64,000 bases of DNA from DASRHK01 sp963776465 (GTDB taxonomy: Bacteria > Pseudomonadota > Gammaproteobacteria > Nevskiales > Nevskiaceae): assembly GCA_963776465.1 (NCBI GenBank), contig CAVZMV010000002.1:186001-250000 (forward strand), read 5' to 3'. Positions 53,831-62,919 of this stretch are shown piece after piece. Position numbers and translations under genes: made by a program. The notes below the pieces were generated by a model, which was not told where the DNA came from, did not search any database, and worked only from the letters and a program-made list of their open reading frames with translations. Position 1 is the stretch's first letter, and each line of letters begins with the position of its first letter.

Positions 53831-55946
53831 TCACCAACCCCGCTTCGCCATCTCCATCTTCACCATCAGCAAGGTGAAGTGCCAGATGGTCTTGGCCTGA
53901 TCCCACGCCGACGCCTTGTACTCGGCGCGCGCGCGGATGTAGTGCCGCAGGCCCTCGAGCTCCGCGTCGGTCAGCTCGGCGAACACCGGCATGCCGCGGG
54001 CGGTGAGCGCACCGCCCTGCACCACCGACTTGAACGCCGGCGCCGACAACGGCATCGGCGAGGCGCGCAGGTCCGGCGCGGCGCCGCCGGCCACCACCGC
54101 GGTGCCGTGGCAGATCAGGCAATTCTTCGCGTAGATCGGCTTGCCCTTGTCCGCGAGCGCAGCGTCGACGTGGAAGTCGGGCGCGGCCAGCACCTTGGTC
54201 TCCTCCGGCGGCGGCGACGCCGGCAGCGGCGCCTTGCCGTCGAGCACGTAGGTGAGCAGGCGGCGCGGATGGTTGCGCCCGACCCAGCCGTGCTGCGCCG
54301 ACAGCGAGCCGAGCAGCATCTGCCCGCCGGCCCAGCCGGCGAGGATCGACACGTATTGCTTGCCGTCGATCGCGTAGGTGATCGGCGGGGCCTGCGTGCC
54401 CACGCCCATGTCCGCGCTCCACAGCTCGGCGCCGCTGCTCGCGTCGTGCGCGACGAAGCGGCCGTCGGCCTGGCCCTGGAACACCAGGCCACCATGCGTC
54501 GCCAGCACGCCGCCGTTGGTGGCGCCGGGCGTCTCCATGCTCCATGCCTTCTTCTGGCTGGCCGCATCCCAGGCGAGCAGCGAGCTCGAGCCCGCGGTCT
54601 TGGGGACGTCGTCGAAGAACGGACGCAATCCCATCGGTCCCTGCTTGCCCATGTCGTAGGTCTTGGCGTCGAAGCCGACGTCGTTGTAGTAGCCAGCCAT
54701 CTCCTTGGCCGGGATATAGGTGAGCTTCGTGTCCGGGCTGTAGGCCATCGGCTGCCAGTTGTGGATGCCGCCGGAGCCCGGCCAAATCAGCGCCTCGCCG
54801 TTCTCGTAGCGCGCGCCGGGAACCTCGACCGGGCGGCCGGTCGCGAGGTCGACGTGATCGGCCCACGTCACCTTGCCGAGCTTCTCGGCGGAGATCAGCT
54901 TGCCGCTCTCGCGATCGAGCACGTAGAAGAAGCCATTCTTCGGCGCGTGCAGCAGCACCTTGCGATTCTTCCCGCCGATGGCGAGCGTCGTCAGCACCAT
55001 GTCCATCGACGAGTTGAAGTCCCAGGTCTCGCCCGGCGTCGTCTGGTAATGCCAGACGTACGCGCCGGTGTCGGCGTCGAGCGCGACCACCGAGCACAGG
55101 AACAGGTTGTCGCCGCCGCCGGGCGAGCGCAGCTTCTGGTTCCACGGACCGCCGTTGCCGGTGCCGATGTAGACGCGGTTGAGCTCGGGATCGTAGGTGA
55201 GCGCGTTCCAGGCGGTGCCGCCCGCGCCAAACTTCCACCAGTCGCCTTTCCAGGTCTTCGCGGCCATCTCCATGGCCTTGTTCTCGAAACCCCTGGCCGG
55301 ATCGCCGGGCACGACGTACCAGCTTCCACACCTGCTTGCCGGTCTCGGCGTCGTAGGCGGAGACATAGCCGCGCACGTGGCCGAAGTCGGCGCCGCCGTG
55401 GCCGATCAGCACCTTGCCGTTGAAAGCGCGCGGCGCGCCAGTGATGTAGCGGTTGTCGCCGGGCTCGGTGGTCAGCGTTTCCCACACGAGCTTGCCGCTC
55501 CTGGCGTCGAGCGCGAACAGCCGGCCGTCCTGCACGCCCGCGTAGACCTTGCCCTTGTAGAAGGCGATGCCGCGCGATCCCCAGGCCATGCGCATCTTCT
55601 CGGCGCTGACGTGCGGGTCGTACTTCCACAGCAGCTGGCCGGACCTGGCGTCGACCGCGTGCACCACCGAATAGCCCGCCGCGAAATAGAGCACGCCGTC
55701 GACGGCGACCGGCGCGGTGGAGACGTTCCAGAAATCGGGCAGCTCCATGGTCCAGGCCAGGCCCAGGCGCTTGACCGTCTGCGTGTTGACCTGGTCGAGG
55801 GGGCTGAAGCGCTGCTCACTGAACGTGCGGCCGTACGCCGCCCAGTTGGCGCCGTCGGCCTCGTTGGCGAGCGCGGCGTTGTCGATCTCGGTGGCGCGCG
55901 CCGCGAATGACGCGAGCGCGATGAATGCGATGAGCCCCGTGCGCAT
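53831..55946 (-). pseudogene. PQQ-dependent quinohemoprotein alcohol dehydrogenase with one frameshift
   Basis: About 705 residues in two frames from ATG 55946 (strong GGGGG site; signal peptide MRTGLIAFIALASFAARA). An eight-bladed PQQ propeller is seen in WNVSTAPVAVDGVLYF, GDNRYITGAPRAFNGKV and, after the shift, PGDPARGFEN, WNALTYDPELNRVYIGTGNG, WDFNSSMDMVL. The C-terminal cytochrome c domain has KNCLICHGT. The break near 55,324 is one extra base between GKQVWK and WYVVPGDP. It oxidises alcohols in the periplasm, passing electrons to its heme and probably to the cytochrome c5 encoded just upstream. Confidence 0.82.
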
Positions 55947-56001
55947 GAATCCCCCCAGACTTGGCACCCCATTGTAGATGCGGTCTGTTCGCGCAGGACC
56001 C

Positions 56002-56493
56002 TCAATTCATCATCGTCTCGATCGCTTTCTTCAGGTCCTCGTCCGAGAGCGTCGGCTGGCCGCCGCGCGGCGGCATCTGGTTCTTGCCCTTGGCCGCCGA
56101 GGCCACCAGGCCCTCGAGCTTGCCGCCGTTCTGCGCCATGCGCTGCTTCCAGGCGGCGTGGTCGTGGCTCTTGGGCGCGCCGAGCAGGCCGGTGCCGTGG
56201 CAGGCGCCGCACACCTGCTGCACCACCTGCTCACCGCTGAGCGGCTGCGACGAGGCCGCCGGCGCCGGCGTCACGAGTGCCAGCTGCTCGCTGGACGTGA
56301 TCGCCTGCGCGATCGGCGCCGTGCGCTTGTCGATCTCCGCGATCACCCGCGCGTCGTCGCTGGCCTGCGTGCCGGATTCCAGCGCGTGAGCGATGACGCC
56401 GAACACGAGGCTGAGGGTCACCAGCGCGCCGATGACCAGGCCAAAGCGTGTAAAGAATGCAGCGTCCGAATGCTCATCGAGGGGGTTGTTCAT
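56002..56493 (-). CDS. Membrane-anchored cytochrome c5 family protein
   Basis: 163 residues from ATG 56493. One N-terminal membrane anchor (FGLVIGALVTLSLVFGVIAH). The heme site is QQVCGACHGTG with the sixth-ligand Met in KGKNQMPPRGG. The short class I form matches c5. It sits upstream of the PQQ dehydrogenase on the same strand and is a likely electron acceptor for it. Confidence 0.85.
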   Translation of the reverse strand: MNNPLDEHSDAAFFTRFGLVIGALVTLSLVFGVIAHALESGTQASDDARVIAEIDKRTAPIAQAITSSEQLALVTPAPAASSQPLSGEQVVQQVCGACHGTGLLGAPKSHDHAAWKQRMAQNGGKLEGLVASAAKGKNQMPPRGGQPTLSDEDLKKAIETMMN

Positions 56494-56571
56494 GCGCGGG
56501 CCTCCGGGAATGTCATGCGGTTTTGGACCGCGGCGAGGCGCCGGGAGTGCAATCCGCAAGTCGCGCGCCGC

Positions 56572-56895
56572 TCAGCGCGGGCGCAGATGCAGATCGTTCT
56601 TGACGTCCTTGACGCCGTCGCGGCTCTGGACCAGCCGCACCACGCGGTCGACCTGATCTTCGTTATCGACGAAGCCCACCAGGGACACCGTGCCGTTGGA
56701 GGTTTTCACTTCGATGACGCGGTCCTGCACCTCGGGATCGCCCACGAGCGCGGTCTTGACGCTCGCCGTGATGGTGGCGTCGTCGACGGGCTCGAGCGTC
56801 GCGGGGTCGTCCGCCGCGCCCTGCGTGCCGCCGACGCCCATGAGGACGCCAGCGAGCAACACCGGCAGCAATCTGATCGTGGTCATGCGGTCCAT
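56572..56895 (-). CDS. Periplasmic BON-domain protein
   Basis: 107 residues. A signal peptide (MTTIRLLPVLLAGVLMGVGG) and one BON domain: DDATITASVKTALVGDPEVQ, IEVKTSNGTVSLVGFVDNED and VRLVQSRDGVKDVKNDLHLR. BON domains (as in OsmY) bind lipid surfaces and protect the envelope under stress. Confidence 0.82.
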   Translation of the reverse strand: MDRMTTIRLLPVLLAGVLMGVGGTQGAADDPATLEPVDDATITASVKTALVGDPEVQDRVIEVKTSNGTVSLVGFVDNEDQVDRVVRLVQSRDGVKDVKNDLHLRPR

Positions 56896-57012
56896 GGGAA
56901 TTGCGTTGCAAGGCCCGTGCCGACCCGGTTGTAAAGCTTGCCGCCGGGACGCGGGTGGAACGTCCGCGCGTGCGACGCCGTCTCAATAGGGAGACGCAAC
57001 GAGGACGGATTC

Positions 57013-57531
57013 ATGGCCAGCATCAGCCCCAGCAGGTTCGGCGCCAGCGGCGCGCTGGACCTGCTGACGCAGGAACACCGCCAGCTGGAGCAGCTCTTCA
57101 CCGAGTACGCGATGCAGCGCAACGGCGACAGGGACCGGCTGATCGAGACGGTGTGCGCGGCGCTGTCCGCACACACGCAGCTGGAAGAATCGCTGTTCTA
57201 TCCCGCGATCCAGGACGCGCTCGACAGCAACAATCTCGTGGAGGAAGCCAAGGTCGAGCACGACACCGTCAAGCAGCTCGCAAGCAAGCTGCAGAGCGGC
57301 CTGCTCGATGACGCGGCGCGCGATGCAACGTTCACGGTGATGGCGCAAATGGTGCTCAGACACATGCAGCACGAGGAGCGCCAGCTGTTCCCGCTTGCGA
57401 AACACGCCTCAGTGGACCTGGACGCGCTCGGCAGGAAGATGGCCGACGAGAAGCGCCGGCTGGAGCAACACCCGGTGCTGACGCGTGGCCAGCAGCCGCA
57501 GACGATCGCAGCCGGCGAGCACCCAGGCTAG
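57013..57531 (+). CDS. Hemerythrin HHE-domain protein
   Basis: 172 residues. The diiron His/Glu residues lie in LTQEHRQLEQLF, HTQLEESLFYPAIQ, VEHDTVKQ and RHMQHEERQLFPLAK, a standard four-helix hemerythrin. A short Gln/Pro-rich tail follows. Likely role in oxygen, nitric oxide or iron handling under stress. Its end overlaps the AsmA gene end, tail to tail. Confidence 0.85.
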   Translation: MASISPSRFGASGALDLLTQEHRQLEQLFTEYAMQRNGDRDRLIETVCAALSAHTQLEESLFYPAIQDALDSNNLVEEAKVEHDTVKQLASKLQSGLLDDAARDATFTVMAQMVLRHMQHEERQLFPLAKHASVDLDALGRKMADEKRRLEQHPVLTRGQQPQTIAAGEHPG

Positions 57532-59504
57532 TCGCGCGCGGGCGCTGCGGTCGTCTTGGCGGCGATCGACTGCTTGGTATTCCGCTCGACGGCCGCGACC
57601 AGGCGCGCGCAATCCTCGTCCTTGCCGGGGGCGGTCTCGATCAATGGAAGCAGCGCCAAGAGCGGGTTGATCAGCGCGCCCAGCACGGTCGCGACGGTGC
57701 CCCTGACGAGGATCTTGGCGTCGGGCCTGACCTTGGGATGCTTGAACGTGCCGGTCGCGTTCAGCGGCGCGCGCAGCGTCAGCGGGCTGTAGTCCTTGGG
57801 CAGCGCGTGCACTTTCAGGTCGAGCGACTCGTCCTGGAAGTTGAGCTGGCCGTCGACGTGCACGTTGGTGTCGGAGGTGTCGACCACGAACGCGCGCGAG
57901 GTGGCGACGCCGTTCTTGATGTCGAAGTCCGCCACGGCGCAGCGCAGCGCCACCTCCTTGTCGCCGCCGAACAGGAATTTCAGCACCTCGAACGCGTCCA
58001 GGCCCACCGCTTCCATGATCAGGTTGCTGAGCTTGCCGCCACGCGCGGCCAGTCCCATCGAGCCGTCGGCGTGCGCCGCGATCTGCGAGAGCGAGTTGCC
58101 GGTGCCCTTGAACTCGGCGCGCCCGCCGATGACGCCCACCGAGGTCTTCAGCGCTTCGTTCTTGGGGAACAGCTTGGAGAGCTGGATGTTGCGCACCTCG
58201 GTCTTGGTGGAGACCTTCAAGGTCTTTTCCCTGGCGAGGATCTGCAGCTGCGAGGCGATCTTGCCGCCGGCGACGCCGAAGTTCAGCGGCTCGAACGACA
58301 GGTTGCCGTCCTTGAGGATCAGGTGCGCCTGCAGGTCGTCGATCGGCGATTTCTTGTTACGGATGCTCTTGCCGACGTATTTCACGTCGGCGTCCATCGT
58401 CTTCAACTTGTCGAGCTTGATCGGATCGTCGGGCAGCATCCTGGGGCTGGCTTCCTCGGCCGCTGCCTTCTTCTCCTGCTTGGGCGAGGCGGTCTCGCCC
58501 GGGCCGGCGTCGGGGGTCGCGCCGATGAAACCCGCCAGGTCGTCCAGGTCGACGACGTTGGAATGCAGGTTGGCGACGATGTTCGGCCGCTTGTTGGTGT
58601 AGGCGATGTCGACGTCGCCGCCGAGGTCGCTGTCGCCGACCCTGCCGTCGAAGTCGTGCAGCTTCCAGACGCCGCCCTCCAGCAGCAGCCGACCCTTCAA
58701 CTTGTACGGCGGCGTTCCGGGCAGCGACAGCGACAGCAGCGGGTACAGGTCCGCCATGCTGTCGCCGGCGATGGCGATCTGCAGGTTCGCGGCTTTGAGC
58801 TCGGTCAAGCCAGTGACCGTGCCTTCCGCCGAGCCCTTGGTTGCGCCAGCGTGGAACTCGGCCTTGAACGGATACGCCTGCTCGGTGCGCATCAGCGTCA
58901 GAACGCCGCCACCGCCGGCCTCGGCTCCCGACTCCAGGCCGCGGTACTTGCCCTTGGCGACGAGCTTGAGCACGTCCTTGGCGTCGGTGCCCTGGTTGGA
59001 GATGTCGACCTTCAGATCCGTCTTGTTCGCCGGGTCGAAGAACGAGACCTTGCCGCGATCGACGGTGAGGCGATGCACGGTCGGCGCCATCGACTCCTGG
59101 CCTTCGGCGTCCGGCGGCTGGTCCGGATGCAGCATCCAGTTGGGCGTGCCCTTGGGATTGATCTCCAGCGCGAACACCGGCGCGACCATGGCGACGTCGG
59201 GCAGCACGAACTCGCTGCGGAAGAGCGGCGGTATCGCCAGCGTGAAGGAGATCTCCTCGGCCTCGATCATGCGCGGCTCGCGCGCCCACTCGGGGTTGTC
59301 GAACTTCACGCCCTGCGCGACGATCCGCGGCGGCCAGCGGTACTTCACGTCCAGGTGCGCCATCTCGAAGTGGCGGCCGGTCGAAGCCGAGATCTTGCGC
59401 TCGATCGGGCCCTTGACCCAGTCCCAGTCGAACAGCACCGCGGCCAGCACCAGCGTCGCCAAGACGCCAAGCACGATCCACGGCCAGCGCCGCTGGCGCG
59501 TCAC
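57528..59504 (-). CDS. AsmA-family envelope protein
   Basis: 658 residues from GTG 59504, overlapping the upstream regulator stop. An N-terminal membrane anchor (WPWIVLGVLATLVLAAVLFDW) is followed by the AsmA signature VKGPIERKISASTGRHFEMA and PPRIVAQGVKFDNPEWA. Long beta-rich middle and a C-terminal AsmA domain (GGRAEFKGTGNSLSQIAAHADG, GKLSNLIMEAVGLDAFEVL) complete it. AsmA-like proteins span the periplasm and move or organise phospholipids. Translationally coupled to an AAA/Fis regulator. Confidence 0.85.
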   Translation of the reverse strand: MTRQRRWPWIVLGVLATLVLAAVLFDWDWVKGPIERKISASTGRHFEMAHLDVKYRWPPRIVAQGVKFDNPEWAREPRMIEAEEISFTLAIPPLFRSEFVLPDVAMVAPVFALEINPKGTPNWMLHPDQPPDAEGQESMAPTVHRLTVDRGKVSFFDPANKTDLKVDISNQGTDAKDVLKLVAKGKYRGLESGAEAGGGGVLTLMRTEQAYPFKAEFHAGATKGSAEGTVTGLTELKAANLQIAIAGDSMADLYPLLSLSLPGTPPYKLKGRLLLEGGVWKLHDFDGRVGDSDLGGDVDIAYTNKRPNIVANLHSNVVDLDDLAGFIGATPDAGPGETASPKQEKKAAAEEASPRMLPDDPIKLDKLKTMDADVKYVGKSIRNKKSPIDDLQAHLILKDGNLSFEPLNFGVAGGKIASQLQILAREKTLKVSTKTEVRNIQLSKLFPKNEALKTSVGVIGGRAEFKGTGNSLSQIAAHADGSMGLAARGGKLSNLIMEAVGLDAFEVLKFLFGGDKEVALRCAVADFDIKNGVATSRAFVVDTSDTNVHVDGQLNFQDESLDLKVHALPKDYSPLTLRAPLNATGTFKHPKVRPDAKILVRGTVATVLGALINPLLALLPLIETAPGKDEDCARLVAAVERNTKQSIAAKTTAAPARD

Positions 59505-60469
59505 GCTTGCGTCTCGACGTTGCGCATCCTGTACTCCCCGAGCCTGTTGTAGAGGGTCTTGACGCTGATGCCCAGCAGCTCGGCCGACTGCGTCTTCACG
59601 CCGCCGCAGCGCTGCAGGGTCGCCAGGATCAGCTGCTTGTCGGCCTCGGCCAGCGACGTGCCGACCGGGATGCTGACGCTGGGAGCGCCGGGCTCCGCCG
59701 CGGCGGACGCCGCATCGGGTGTCAGCGCAGCGTCCAGCGTGGTGTCCGCCAGGATGAACGCGCGCTGGACGTAGTTGTGCAGCTCGCGCACGTTGCCCGG
59801 CCACGGATGCGCGACCAGCTGCGCAAGCACGGCCGGCGCCAGCGTCTTGCGCGTGCCGTGCTGGCGGTTGAGCGCGTCCAGGAAATGCTGGGCGAGCAGC
59901 GCCGCGTCGCCATCGCGCTCCCGCAGCGGCGGCATCTGCAAGGAAAACACGTTGAGGCCGCTATAAAGGTCGGCGCGCAGCTTGCCCTCGCGGAGCGCGG
60001 CTTGGGGGTCGCGGTTGGTCGCGGCCAGCACGCGAACGTCGGCGTCGAGCAGGCACGGCAGCTTGTCCTGCAGCGCCGTCGGCATCTCGGTGATCTCGTC
60101 CAGGAACAGCGTGCCGCCCTGGGCTCCGGGTATCCGGCTCTCCACGAGGCTTGGCGACGCTGCGCTGCAGTCGACCACGACGAACGGGCGCGAGCGCCGG
60201 CGCGACAGCTCATGCAGCGTACGCGCCGCGAGCTCCTTGCCGGTGCCGCTCTCGCCGACCAGCAGCACCGTGGTGTCGGTCGGCGCCACCTGCTGGATGC
60301 GGTCGTAGAGCCGCTGCATCGCCGGCGAATCGCCGAGCAGCCGCCCGAAGCGGCCGAGCTGCCGCAGCTCGCTGCGCAGCGCGTCGATCTGCACCTTGCA
60401 GTCCGCCAGCAGCGCGTCGAGCGACGCGCGGGGTTCCGCGTCGTCGCCGACGTCGAGCACGTGCGTCAT
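59501..60469 (-). CDS. AAA/Fis enhancer-binding-like regulator lacking GAFTGA
   Basis: 322 residues. It has the central AAA+ domain of sigma-54 activators: Walker A GESGTGKE at 72-79, Walker B LFLDEI at Asp124-Glu125, RVLAATNRD, LYSGLNVFSLQMPPLRER, HPWPGNVREL. The C-terminal Fis helix-turn-helix is SAELLGISVKTLYNRLGEYR. The segment between Cys101 and Asp124 is only 22 residues, with no FGHEKGAFTGA loop, so it cannot engage sigma-54 in the known way. There is no receiver domain. It is the fifth gene of an operon of envelope genes and overlaps asmA by four bases. Confidence 0.83.
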   Translation of the reverse strand: MTHVLDVGDDAEPRASLDALLADCKVQIDALRSELRQLGRFGRLLGDSPAMQRLYDRIQQVAPTDTTVLLVGESGTGKELAARTLHELSRRRSRPFVVVDCSAASPSLVESRIPGAQGGTLFLDEITEMPTALQDKLPCLLDADVRVLAATNRDPQAALREGKLRADLYSGLNVFSLQMPPLRERDGDAALLAQHFLDALNRQHGTRKTLAPAVLAQLVAHPWPGNVRELHNYVQRAFILADTTLDAALTPDAASAAAEPGAPSVSIPVGTSLAEADKQLILATLQRCGGVKTQSAELLGISVKTLYNRLGEYRMRNVETQA

Positions 60470-60493
60470 CGCACGCTCGCCGGGGTGCGGCGC

Positions 60494-60727
60494 CTAGTGC
60501 GCCGTGCGGCCGTTGCCGGTGTTACGGACCTCGTCGGCAGCCGCGTCCGTCGTTGCCATCGGCGCGCGCTTGGCGCGCTTGGCGCCCCGCGGACGGGTGT
60601 CGGTGTCCGGCGGCGCAGGCAGCGCCGGCATCGACTGCTGGCGCAGCGATCGCGCCAGGTACGCGGCCGCGCTGAAGGCGGTGCTGAGCGCGATCAGGCG
60701 CCAGAACGAGCGGTGGAAAAGGAACAT
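60494..60727 (-). CDS. Small membrane-anchored hypothetical protein
   Basis: 77 residues. One N-terminal membrane segment (FWRLIALSTAFSAAAYLA) and a basic tail with RGAKRAKRAP. No family is recognised. It lies between the YqjK-like gene and the AAA/Fis regulator gene, 25 bases from each, in the same direction, and is probably part of the same transcript. Confidence 0.5.
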   Translation of the reverse strand: MFLFHRSFWRLIALSTAFSAAAYLARSLRQQSMPALPAPPDTDTRPRGAKRAKRAPMATTDAAADEVRNTGNGRTAH

Positions 60728-60752
60728 GTCGGGATTCTCCTTGGATAGAGGG

Positions 60753-61073
60753 TCAGTGATGGATCGGTGCCGCAGGCGTGCGCAGGGTCCGGTACAGGCG
60801 GAACGCCTGCAGCCCGAGCATCAGCCAGCCGGGGCGCGACCTGGTCCGGGCCGCGTAGCGCGCCGCCGCGATCGCGAGGATCAGCTCGGCCAGGCCCCAC
60901 GCGATCACGGGCAGCGCTTCGGCCGCGGCACGCACGCGCTTCTCGGCGCGATCCAGCTTCTGCAAAGGGGGTTGCAGGCCCTGCGCCGCGCGGATGATCT
61001 CTGCCCGGTCGCGCTCGAGGCGCTCGGTCAGCTCGCGGCGATGGTCTTCAAGATGATCACCGTGCAGGTTCAT
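60753..61073 (-). CDS. YqjK-like membrane protein
   Basis: 106 residues. A charged, helical N terminus (LEDHRRELTERLERDRAEII) precedes a membrane segment (VIAWGLAELILAIAAARYAA). Position directly after YqjD and YqjE homologues makes it a YqjK-like member. The start overlaps the holin-like gene end by 17 bases. Function unknown; such proteins belong to a stress-linked inner-membrane set. Confidence 0.65.
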   Translation of the reverse strand: MNLHGDHLEDHRRELTERLERDRAEIIRAAQGLQPPLQKLDRAEKRVRAAAEALPVIAWGLAELILAIAAARYAARTRSRPGWLMLGLQAFRLYRTLRTPAAPIHH

Positions 61074-61494
61074 GGGATTTCCCCTGGTTCTCGGTTGGAA
61101 AGCTCGCGGCCATCGGCTGCGCCGGGTGCAGCAGCTTGGACTTCTCGTTGCGCTTGGCCATGAAGGCCCGGACCATCAGCCCGGTGCCGATCAGGGCGGC
61201 CGCGAACACGCCGACGATGACGTGCATGCGCCAGGGCGTGTCCCAGAACGCCGCCACGATCAGCAGGGTCAGCGTCTCGAACGTGAACAGTGCCAAGAGC
61301 ATCGCCGAGAGCCCGAACAGCAGCATCGCGCCGATGCGCGAGCCCTCGTGCGCAGCCTCCCAGCGCAGCAGGTCCAGGCGGTCTTGCGCGAACTTGAGCA
61401 GGCTGACCGCGAGGTGGTTCAGCTTCTGCGACAAGCCCTCGTCGTCGACCGCCGGCGTCAGCCGGCGTGGGGTATCAACGCCGTCCGCCGGCAC
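61057..61494 (-). CDS. YqjE/phage-holin-like membrane protein
   Basis: 145 residues. Two membrane helices (IGAMLLFGLSAMLLALFTFETLTLL and MHVIVGVFAAALIGTGLMVRAF) with a helical N-terminal domain (FAQDRLDLLRWEAAHEG). The YqjE/Holin-X family pattern is clear. Overlaps both neighbours in the operon. Likely inner-membrane, partner of the YqjD-like protein. Confidence 0.8.
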   Translation of the reverse strand: MPADGVDTPRRLTPAVDDEGLSQKLNHLAVSLLKFAQDRLDLLRWEAAHEGSRIGAMLLFGLSAMLLALFTFETLTLLIVAAFWDTPWRMHVIVGVFAAALIGTGLMVRAFMAKRNEKSKLLHPAQPMAASFPTENQGKSHEPAR

Positions 61495-61843
61495 TGATCG
61501 CTCCGAGCAGCAAGCCGACGAGCAGCGCGCCGGCGATCGCCTGCCAGGGCTTCTCGTGCACGAATTCGTCGGCGACCTTGGCGGCGCGGCGCGACTGGTC
61601 GAGCGCGTAGTCCCGCGCGCTCTCGAGCTGGGCGCCCGCGTCCTGCAGGCTGGCCAGGAGCTTCTCGCGCGCCTGGTTCACGCCTTCGCCGGAGAACGAC
61701 GCCGTCGCGGTCAGCAGCTCCTGCGCGTGCGCGGCGAGCGAGCGGAAATCGGAAACGATGTTGTCGCGGGCCTGGGCCGGCGAGAACTCGCGCGCGCCTG
61801 CGGATGCTGCACCGAAATCGGTGTCACGGGTGGCTTCCTTCAT
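61475..61843 (-). CDS. ElaB/YqjD/DUF883 family protein
   Basis: 122 residues from ATG 61843. A helical body (FRSLAAHAQELLTATASFSG, REKLLASLQDAGAQLESARD) and one C-terminal membrane helix with FVHEKPWQAIAGALLVGLLLG, the hallmark of ElaB/YqjD, which tether ribosomes to the membrane in stationary phase. First gene of the minus-strand operon that runs to asmA. Confidence 0.83.
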   Translation of the reverse strand: MKEATRDTDFGAASAGAREFSPAQARDNIVSDFRSLAAHAQELLTATASFSGEGVNQAREKLLASLQDAGAQLESARDYALDQSRRAAKVADEFVHEKPWQAIAGALLVGLLLGAISAGGRR

Positions 61844-62030
61844 GGGGACCTTCCTCCTGAATTGGTATGAATCCGGCTCGCCCTGCAGGAACTGCGGGCT
61901 GCGTCGGGGCTGGCACAAACTGCACCTTCCATGGTTGGGACCCCGCGAGGCACCGGTAGGTTCGACGCGTCGTCGATCACCGGCATTCGCCGGGCACGCT
62001 GCAAGGAATGCGTGGTCCATAGCAAAAGAG

Positions 62031-62046
62031 CGCACGTGCACGTGCG
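62031..62046. promoter_or_regulatory. 16-bp perfect palindrome before the second AAA/Fis gene
   Basis: CGCACGTGCACGTGCG is a perfect palindrome 19 bases before the start at 62065, in the 220-base divergent spacer between the YqjD-like and AAA/Fis operons. A dimeric regulator, most simply the adjacent Fis-type protein, could bind it. No intrinsic terminator features. Confidence 0.55.
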
Positions 62047-62064
62047 TGGCGGAGATCTAAAGCG

Positions 62065-62919
62065 ATGACCGAAGGGTTGCTGGGCGAATCCGCTGCCATG
62101 CGCCAGCTGGTGGAGCAGATGCGCCGGGTCGCGCCCACCGACCTGACCGTGCTCATCATCGGCGAGCGCGGCACCGGAAAAGAGACCGTCGCGCGCGCCA
62201 TCCATGCGCTCAGCCCCCGCGCGAGGCGGCCGTTCGTCGCCGTGGACTGCGCCGCCATGAAGCCCGACGCTCTGGAGAATTGGGATGGGCAGGACGGCAC
62301 CTTGCTGCTCGACGACATCACGCAGATGCCGGCGGACGCGCAGGTGAAGCTCCTGCGGATGCTGGAGTGCCGCACTGACGTGCGGCTGCTGGCGGCGACC
62401 GACGGCGGCGTCGACGCGGCGGTCCGGGACGGGCGCTTCCGCGCCGATCTTCTGTATCGCCTGGCCGTATTCCTGCTGCACGTGCCGCCGCTGCGCAGCC
62501 GCGCCGGCGACGTCGAGCTGCTCGCCCAGCGGTTCCTGCAGGAGCTCAACCGTCGCCAGGGAACCGCCAAGACTTTCTCCCGCGCAGCCCTGCAGCAGCT
62601 GGCAGCGCACGCCTGGCCGGGCAACGTGCGTGAGCTCAAGAGCACCGTCAGCCGCGCCTACCTCCAGGCCGATCAGGTGATCGACACGCCATTTGCGAGC
62701 CTGCCTCGCCCGCACGCCCGGGCCCGGCGCCGCGACGGCGTGGTGGAGGTGGCCGTGGGCACACCGCTGGCCCACGCGCAGCGCGAGCTGATCGAAGCCA
62801 CGCTCGACCATTTCGGCGGCGACAAGCGCCGCGCTGCGCGCTCGCTCGGGGTCAGCCTGAAGACGCTCTACAACCGCCTCGACGCTTACCGCGCCCGACC
62901 CTCAGGAGACAGCGCATGA
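62065..62919 (+). CDS. Second AAA/Fis regulator lacking GAFTGA
   Basis: 284 residues. Walker A GERGTGKE at 33-40; Walker B is LLLDDI, with Asp84 replacing the usual catalytic Glu. Cys62 to Asp83 is only 22 residues and lacks the GAFTGA loop. LLYRLAVFLLHVPPLRSR and HAWPGNVREL follow, then Fis helix-turn-helix RSLGVSLKTLYNRLDAYR. It starts directly at the AAA domain with no receiver or sensing domain. Its stop overlaps the egtD start (ATGA). A paralogue of the regulator at 59,501-60,469 across the same divergent region. Confidence 0.83.
   Translation: MTEGLLGESAAMRQLVEQMRRVAPTDLTVLIIGERGTGKETVARAIHALSPRARRPFVAVDCAAMKPDALENWDGQDGTLLLDDITQMPADAQVKLLRMLECRTDVRLLAATDGGVDAAVRDGRFRADLLYRLAVFLLHVPPLRSRAGDVELLAQRFLQELNRRQGTAKTFSRAALQQLAAHAWPGNVRELKSTVSRAYLQADQVIDTPFASLPRPHARARRRDGVVEVAVGTPLAHAQRELIEATLDHFGGDKRRAARSLGVSLKTLYNRLDAYRARPSGDSA

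Noticed and set aside
61911..61924. TGGCAC followed by TGCA, like a sigma-54 -24/-12 promoter
   Set aside because: The GG-to-GC distance is two bases short of the strict sigma-54 spacing.
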